Positions 38,603 through 43,426 of a DNA stretch of 43,426 nucleotides are shown piece after piece. The DNA lies in contig CALLIL010000045.1 in NCBI GenBank assembly GCA_938009755.1, positions 1 to 43,426 of the forward strand. Reading direction: 5' to 3'. The number at the start of each line of letters is the position of its first letter. The first letter of the stretch is position 1. Made by a program: the position numbers and the translations under genes. Source of the DNA: an uncultured Marinomonas sp. (GTDB lineage: Bacteria > Pseudomonadota > Gammaproteobacteria > Pseudomonadales > Marinomonadaceae). The notes beneath the pieces are model-generated. The model saw only the letters and a program-made list of their open reading frames with translations. It searched no databases and had not been told where the DNA came from.

Positions 38603-39205
38603 CTAAATTAACATATAGGGTATCAGAGCTTCACAGCTCTCATTAGTTGAGAGTCCGTATGAGCATACCTCAAAAGAAGCGTCTTCCTTAATTCGATCTG
38701 ATTCATACCGCTGCACTCTCAGCATATAACTCATTCCACTTTCAGAGCTTTCCATCGGAATATTATGAAAGAAATCAATTTCCTTCGGCTGCGGTGCAAT
38801 GGGATTGAAGGGTTCACCTCTTGCTAACGCTCTTTTCTTAGCTCGCCTTAGCCTTCTTGCTTTTGCGGCAGGAGTCATTTTGTCAATGGACTGGTTGCGA
38901 ACGAACTTCGCACTTTTATTTGATTCAACTAATTCAGTAATACAGCTTATTTCAAATAAGTCATTTTCAATCATCATTTGAAAGTAAGGTTGTTCCATCA
39001 ATCGAGCCAAGAGTTCATTATCAGGCGATACAAAAGCAATTTGCCTCCCTATCTCACTCTCGTTCCATCTAGGAAATGAAACAGCAATTTTGAGCTTCTG
39101 ATTACGGCTCATAAAGCCATGAAGTACTTTAATACATCGTCCAGCCAACAAGGCTTGATCACATTTGATCGGCAAATAAGTAATCGTTGAGCTGAAAAGT
39201 TTCAA
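38603..39205 (-). CDS. cas6: Cas6f (Csy4) crRNA endoribonuclease
   Basis: This 200-residue enzyme cuts the repeat hairpin to make mature crRNAs and stays bound to the 3' stem-loop. His29 (KVLHGFMSRN) falls exactly where the catalytic His29 of Pseudomonas Csy4 lies. An Arg/Lys-rich helix (ARRLRRAKKRALARGE, residues ~115-130) matches the RNA-groove-binding helix of Csy4. The start is TTG inside the sequence TTGA that also gives the cas7 stop, with AAGGAG seven bases upstream. It is the last gene of the tniQ-cas operon, and the array follows directly. Confidence 0.92.
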   Translation of the reverse strand: MKLFSSTITYLPIKCDQALLAGRCIKVLHGFMSRNQKLKIAVSFPRWNESEIGRQIAFVSPDNELLARLMEQPYFQMMIENDLFEISCITELVESNKSAKFVRNQSIDKMTPAAKARRLRRAKKRALARGEPFNPIAPQPKEIDFFHNIPMESSESGMSYMLRVQRYESDRIKEDASFEVCSYGLSTNESCEALIPYMLI

Positions 39206-40230
39206 TTTTTTGCTCCTTGAAACATCCCGCCTTTAACCAAAACGGAAGCGATGAAATGTGCATCTGGGTCAATCTCATCAACACTTGCGCTGTTAAGTAG
39301 CTGTTCCGAATAAACGGGAAGCTTTTGCAGACACTGATAGAAATCTCGATTAGTTTTTGGGTGCCGCCTCGCAATTAAGTTCTCGTAATCGGCCGCATAT
39401 TCATTGACTCTAAGGGGAAAGTCACACTGTTCATCCCACCAATCGTCTATCATTTGAATGCCAGCTCCGATTTTATCAGCACTGAAACAGGCCACTAAGA
39501 CCCCATCAATATCAGTCGTAAGCAATACCTTACTCGCACTTTGCTTATCATGATTGTCAATAAAACACTGACTTGGGAATACTTCGGAGCAAAATGGCAT
39601 TTTAACTTCAGCCCAAATATCACAGTGCCAAACGTATCGAGAACTAGAAAGCGCTTTAGTTAACTCACTTGCTAGGCCATTCAATAGATCACTTTTTTCA
39701 GCTGGCCAAGCAGCATCCCAAAAAAGCTGATGAGCATTTTCAAATTTATACTCGTTGCCTTGGCTTGTTTTCACGAACACGTCGAAAGTATTAGCTTCTT
39801 TGTTACGCCAAAGCCAAGTTCCCATTGCGATATTTTTCGCGTATCTAGTAGCGAGTTCTTTGTACCCATCTTTGGCAATATAAGCGTTCAAGAATTGCTC
39901 AGTCGCTTCTTTGAAAGACATATCAGAACAACGATCTGGTTTTAGGCTGTTGGCAGAAATCCGTAGGGAGAACCGACAAATTAAGCATTCGGCCACTGGC
40001 GGCAAGTAACAGGTATCAATCGTATGTGGGTTACCCATAGCTAAGCTATGGATCGTGGCAGACTCTTTGATACCTTTAGCAGTATGGCCTTCGCTAAACC
40101 CACTTTTACTACCTCTAATCTTCATTCGCTCTACAGGAAGAGGATAAAGCTCATCACTACGACGGTAGTAGAAAATTGCTTTGCTGGGGTTTATTGAGCG
40201 TTTATAGCTCAGCTGGTTGGGAAGTTGCAT
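39202..40230 (-). CDS. cas7: Cas7f (Csy3) Cascade backbone subunit
   Basis: This 342-residue protein is expected to form the six-copy backbone of the I-F3 Cascade, gripping the crRNA in six-base steps. It begins MQLPNQLSYKRSINPSKAIF, the opening of Csy3 proteins. RSINPSKAIFYY and the closing region with SVDEIDPDAHFIASVLVKGG are consistent with that family. The ATG at 40230 is preferred to an in-frame GTG at 40242 because GGAG lies six bases before it. It overlaps the cas8/5 stop by 29 bases and the cas6 start by four, so the subunits are translationally coupled. Confidence 0.92.
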   Translation of the reverse strand: MQLPNQLSYKRSINPSKAIFYYRRSDELYPLPVERMKIRGSKSGFSEGHTAKGIKESATIHSLAMGNPHTIDTCYLPPVAECLICRFSLRISANSLKPDRCSDMSFKEATEQFLNAYIAKDGYKELATRYAKNIAMGTWLWRNKEANTFDVFVKTSQGNEYKFENAHQLFWDAAWPAEKSDLLNGLASELTKALSSSRYVWHCDIWAEVKMPFCSEVFPSQCFIDNHDKQSASKVLLTTDIDGVLVACFSADKIGAGIQMIDDWWDEQCDFPLRVNEYAADYENLIARRHPKTNRDFYQCLQKLPVYSEQLLNSASVDEIDPDAHFIASVLVKGGMFQGAKN

Positions 40231-42247
40231 AGGGATCTCCACAAACTGGACTTACTCTCAAGGTAGTACAGTTTTGTGATACTGGCACGTATCGCCAAAA
40301 TAGCTGTGACTCCAAAGGCTTTGATCCTCTGATCACTTTAAAAGTTTGTTTAAGCCGACAAAGATCGATCAGGGGCTCACAAAACGCATGAATTCCAGAT
40401 ATGACGTTGCGGGGCTTTATCGGCTCCAAAAGATCATAGCCCACCAAGCAGAGTGATAAGTCGTGATTGGCTTTTAATAGCTCCACATAACTATTCAAGT
40501 CTAGTTTGTTCTGTTTTTCTGGCGATATCCAATTACCAAAAAACATGTGTCTAGCCATGTACTTCTTAAGGTTGTTAGCACCACTTACAATGGAAGCCCA
40601 CTCAGTATCCTCATAAAGGTAAGGAGGATGCACTGAGCCGCCCCAGAGCCGTTCTGGTAGCGCAGCCTTAATCTGCTCAATATCCAGAGGACCATCATTA
40701 TCAGTTAAGCGGTTTAACTTAACGACAATAGAAAATTTCCCATCAAATTTAAACTCGGGCATAACACCACTTCGTTTAATCCGCATCTCTTTATCGGGAA
40801 TGCTTGGGGCAGGAAGAGAAATAGATCCATAAGCGCTGTAGTGACTGCAATGAAGCGTAAAGCTTGCAACGGATACATCAGGGTATATATCACTCAACTG
40901 TCGCTCGAACTGATGCAGAAAGCCGTATAAACCAATCATCGATGGCATGCCTGCAACGTAGGGATTATTGAAACCATTAGCTTCATTGATTCTCAAGCTC
41001 TTGAAAACTAAAAATGTTTCATCAGAAGCATCTGAGGATGGCTTGTCAGATAACACTCGCTTTAGCAAACTCATAAGACGTTTTTGAGTTACACCAACAA
41101 GACGTTGGTGATAGCTAAAACGGCGAGTATATTTATTGAGCTCCAATTCACCATGCAGCTTTCGGTTCAAACATCTAGAAAAGCTTTCGATATCAATAAT
41201 ACTCGTCTCCAAGAAATTTTTCTCTTCTTGGTTCAAGCCTTCTATTTCAGTGATGTTCTTGGAAGTCAGCTTTGCCTGTATCAACGGAGCCAGCCATTCA
41301 CCTAGAAGATTGTCTAAGTCACTTAAGGCCTTAAGTCTTGCTCGTCTCTTAAGTCTTAGGGACGAATATTGTTTTACCTCCGTAACTTCTTGATAAATAT
41401 TTGTCGCATACTTAGCAGTCAGTGAATATGGTTCAAGATAGCTTCTAAGGCTATATAAGTACCCCTGCTTTGATCTTACGCTGTTTACAGGAGACAACTT
41501 AAGCATTCGTACATGACCGCCTAGAGAGCCACACAGCACTCCAAGCGCGCTTGGGTGAGGAAAGCTAAGCGAATGAATTGGCAACCCTACGACCCGCTGC
41601 ACTGCAAGCTGAGAGCTATGTGATACAACGGGAGTCAAGGTTAAGTAATGATCCTTGTACGGAAATAGCAACTCTGGCGAATAGGTATCCACCGCTTCAG
41701 GGAAATGACTTTCTTGAAAAAGGTCTTCTAAATCACACTTGATTTGATACCAGAATGCTTTCGATATGCCCAGCTTGTAAGCGGCCTTGCGCCACTCTAC
41801 AAAATCTCCAAGCCACACAGAAACCAGGGAGTGCTCTTTATCACGCCAAACAAACGAGCTTGTTAAGAGCCGACCAAAGCGGTAATCGCTACTATTACCC
41901 GACCAACCAAGCTTAGGAAGGCTTTCAGTATTTTGAATAACTCGAATATGGTGCTTTAAGCTAACCCGCGAATCAGGCCACTTCAAATTGTGTGTATGTA
42001 ACTGCGAAGCAACTTTTCGAAACCTGAGCCAAAAAGATTCTTCAGCCATAACGGCTTGAGCAAGTTTTGGATTATCTATGGCGACAGCAAGTTTGCTCGT
42101 TAAGTTAATGAGAATAGACAAACATTCAGTTTCATTACCTGTCACGTCAATATTATCAGTGTAAACCTCAAATAATTTCTTAAGCGCTTCACTCCGATTT
42201 TTTTCCGCTAGATCATTCGTAGCGATTAATGCCTCTTGAAGTTTCAT
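40202..42247 (-). CDS. cas8-cas5: Cas8f-Cas5f fusion protein
   Basis: This 681-residue protein is the size of the natural Cas8-Cas5 fusion found in I-F3 transposons; stand-alone I-F systems encode Csy1 and Csy2 separately. The N-terminal ~280 residues (MKLQEALIATNDLAEKNRSE onwards) correspond to the Cas8 part, which recognises the PAM. The Cas5-like part that caps the crRNA 5' handle occupies much of the C-terminal half, with the Csy2-like stretch GMPSMIGLYGFLHQFERQLS near residue 440. The assignment rests on length, position between tniQ and cas7, and these stretches, as the family diverges strongly. The start is 14 bases past the tniQ stop. Confidence 0.88.
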   Translation of the reverse strand: MKLQEALIATNDLAEKNRSEALKKLFEVYTDNIDVTGNETECLSILINLTSKLAVAIDNPKLAQAVMAEESFWLRFRKVASQLHTHNLKWPDSRVSLKHHIRVIQNTESLPKLGWSGNSSDYRFGRLLTSSFVWRDKEHSLVSVWLGDFVEWRKAAYKLGISKAFWYQIKCDLEDLFQESHFPEAVDTYSPELLFPYKDHYLTLTPVVSHSSQLAVQRVVGLPIHSLSFPHPSALGVLCGSLGGHVRMLKLSPVNSVRSKQGYLYSLRSYLEPYSLTAKYATNIYQEVTEVKQYSSLRLKRRARLKALSDLDNLLGEWLAPLIQAKLTSKNITEIEGLNQEEKNFLETSIIDIESFSRCLNRKLHGELELNKYTRRFSYHQRLVGVTQKRLMSLLKRVLSDKPSSDASDETFLVFKSLRINEANGFNNPYVAGMPSMIGLYGFLHQFERQLSDIYPDVSVASFTLHCSHYSAYGSISLPAPSIPDKEMRIKRSGVMPEFKFDGKFSIVVKLNRLTDNDGPLDIEQIKAALPERLWGGSVHPPYLYEDTEWASIVSGANNLKKYMARHMFFGNWISPEKQNKLDLNSYVELLKANHDLSLCLVGYDLLEPIKPRNVISGIHAFCEPLIDLCRLKQTFKVIRGSKPLESQLFWRYVPVSQNCTTLRVSPVCGDPYATSQPAEL

Positions 42248-42261
42248 CTAGTCTCCCCGTA

Positions 42262-43410
42262 CTACCAAGCTGATTGCCTATAACCAAGATGAGAATAAGA
42301 CAAAGCAAGAGAAGCAACGTCTCTCAAACGAAAGACAGCATTAAACGACTCTAATCTTCCTTCATTTCGAATACGCCTTCCTAATAACAATATGCCGCTT
42401 TCATATAACCGATAAAGATCATCGATACTTGAACCTGTAATCAATGATGCCTCTCGTATGGAAACCAAGCTATCTCCAATATTTGCAATCGTTGAACGGG
42501 GTGTATTTAACGCGAGTTCAATAACTTCATTTGCAATACACGTTCTAAGCTCGACAGGTAGAGAGCTAATACGCGTCAACTCATTTAGAAAGTTACAAGA
42601 CAGATACCCAAAGGCAAGTCGATTCGTTTTATCTGTCGCAAGCAAGGTTTGCTTTTTGATTGCGCTTAGCAAGTAAGCCTTAATGAATGAGCGAGTGTTT
42701 AAAAGGAACTCATCAAGTTGAGTATCGGGAAAGAACTTCTCCATAAATAATAACATCGCTAGTTGCTGCGACAATATGTTGTGGTTGCCATTCCAATCTT
42801 CCCTAGATCGCCACTCATCATTTCCAGTTTCTTGCTGTGAAACGGATAGTAAATCCTGTCCGCAGATACACTTACTTGGGTCTTCGCTGATCATGTAGTT
42901 CAAGGAGGTGTGACAGGATGGGCACTCGGTGAGAAGCTTCACATTATGCTTTTCACAGTAATCTATTTTATTGATGTGCCATTCGAAACGAGCATGATTT
43001 GATTCTTTTAAACACTCTGTACAAACAGGGATGTTTGTCGTACGAAGAAAGCGTTTAGGAATGGAAGCCTGTTTATAGAGCACTTCAGCATACCGACCTA
43101 AATCGATAGAACCTAAATGTTTAAAACTTATGTCTAAAAGAGAGAATCTAGGCAAGCCTACTAGCTGCTCTAAGAGTTGAAGAGCTTGAACACGTTGAGC
43201 ACTGCTTTGCTTAGCATGATAAACATTCACTGCATCTAAAGCCAACGGAAAAGCACCCGCAACCGTTGGATGATGCTCTTCCAGCCAAGATTTGATTTCA
43301 ATGGATAGACCATTATAGTGCTCGAAATGATTAGCATGACAGAGCCGCAGCAAAGCGCTTTCGAGCGTTTCACTTTCAAGTAGATCAATAGAATTGGGTA
43401 GGAAGCTCAT
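42262..43410 (-). CDS. tniQ: TniQ, transposition targeting protein that binds Cascade
   Basis: This 382-residue protein links the Cascade to TnsC in RNA-guided transposition; in Tn6677 a TniQ dimer sits on the Cas6 end of Cascade. The Cys/His pairs Cys130/Cys133 (CTEC), Cys152/His155 (CEKH), Cys163/Cys166 (CPSC) and Cys181/Cys183 (CIC) form the two zinc fingers typical of TniQ. The preceding segment (YKQASIPKRFLRTTNIPVCT) and the conserved CEKHNVKLLTECP confirm the family. The C-terminal part has a helix-turn-helix-like stretch (SIREASLITGSSIDDLYRLY). It heads the visible operon, and the upstream partners should be tnsC, tnsB and tnsA. The length is that of I-F3 TniQ. Confidence 0.95.
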   Translation of the reverse strand: MSFLPNSIDLLESETLESALLRLCHANHFEHYNGLSIEIKSWLEEHHPTVAGAFPLALDAVNVYHAKQSSAQRVQALQLLEQLVGLPRFSLLDISFKHLGSIDLGRYAEVLYKQASIPKRFLRTTNIPVCTECLKESNHARFEWHINKIDYCEKHNVKLLTECPSCHTSLNYMISEDPSKCICGQDLLSVSQQETGNDEWRSREDWNGNHNILSQQLAMLLFMEKFFPDTQLDEFLLNTRSFIKAYLLSAIKKQTLLATDKTNRLAFGYLSCNFLNELTRISSLPVELRTCIANEVIELALNTPRSTIANIGDSLVSIREASLITGSSIDDLYRLYESGILLLGRRIRNEGRLESFNAVFRLRDVASLALSYSHLGYRQSAW

Positions 43411-43426
43411 AAGAACACCTATTTTT

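Larger units (their letters stand above)
31387..43426 (-). mobile_element. Type I-F3 CRISPR-associated Tn7-like transposon (left part; continues past the right edge)
   Basis: The element begins with a Tn7-type terminus at 31387 and contains, all on the minus strand, cargo genes, a three-repeat CRISPR array, and the cas6-cas7-cas8/5-tniQ operon. This gene set, without cas1 and cas2-3, is diagnostic of type I-F3 CRISPR-associated transposons (CAST, for example Tn6677). These use Cascade with TniQ to choose the insertion site for TnsABC. The three separated TnsB-type boxes fit a left, target-distal end. tnsC, tnsB and tnsA and the right end lie beyond 43426. The class is clear; the exact extent is not, because one end is unseen. 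Confidence 0.92.

Overview
The window reads as a chromosomal segment of a marine gammaproteobacterium, most likely Marinomonas or a close relative in the Oceanospirillales. The reasons are the gene order fimV-truA-trpF-trpB-trpA-accD-folC-SPOR-cvpA-purF, the moderate-to-low GC content, and a secreted PL7 alginate lyase. The genus is inferred from gene content and was not tested.

Positions 1-31386 are ordinary chromosome. In order they hold a truncated MarC-family membrane protein, uup (ABC-F), a divergent RND efflux pair (membrane fusion protein plus inner-membrane pump), a long minus-strand operon from fimV to purF (tRNA pseudouridylation, tryptophan, fatty-acid, folate and purine synthesis), a secreted beta-helix protein, groES-groEL behind a sigma-32-type promoter, and fxsA. 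They continue with an alkyltransferase-like protein, a YajQ protein, a ketopantoate reductase, a CvfB-like S1 protein, a DUF1415 protein, the PL7 alginate lyase, an SrmB-like helicase, ribA, an Lrp/AsnC regulator and leuA. Hairpin terminators close most convergent gene pairs.

Position 31387 is a sharp boundary. A Tn7-like transposon end starts there with TGTTGAT and carries three copies of a CATAA-N-G-W-GACAAA box, which are putative TnsB sites. Everything from there to the right edge is one minus-strand accessory element. It is a type I-F3 CRISPR-associated transposon (CAST): tniQ, a fused cas8/cas5, cas7 and cas6 form a tightly packed operon, followed by a very short CRISPR array. Cas1, Cas2-3 and tnsABC are not in the window; tnsABC is expected just past the right edge.

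The array has two near-canonical 28-nt repeats and a third, diverged repeat that keeps its hairpin through paired substitutions. The spacer before the diverged repeat resembles the conserved core of the signal recognition particle RNA gene (ffs), as I recall the E. coli sequence. Every sixth position (6, 12, 18, 24, 30) is a mismatch, which is what a I-F crRNA with flipped-out sixth bases would tolerate. I infer that this is the homing guide and that ffs lies beyond the other end of the element.

Between the array and the left end lies cargo: an orphan ParS/MbcA-type toxin-binding-domain protein, a CoiA-like putative nuclease, a dual-specificity-type phosphatase, a KAP-family P-loop NTPase, and a large protein with a PD-(D/E)XK-like motif. 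The last three to four may form a defence island that I cannot match to a named system.
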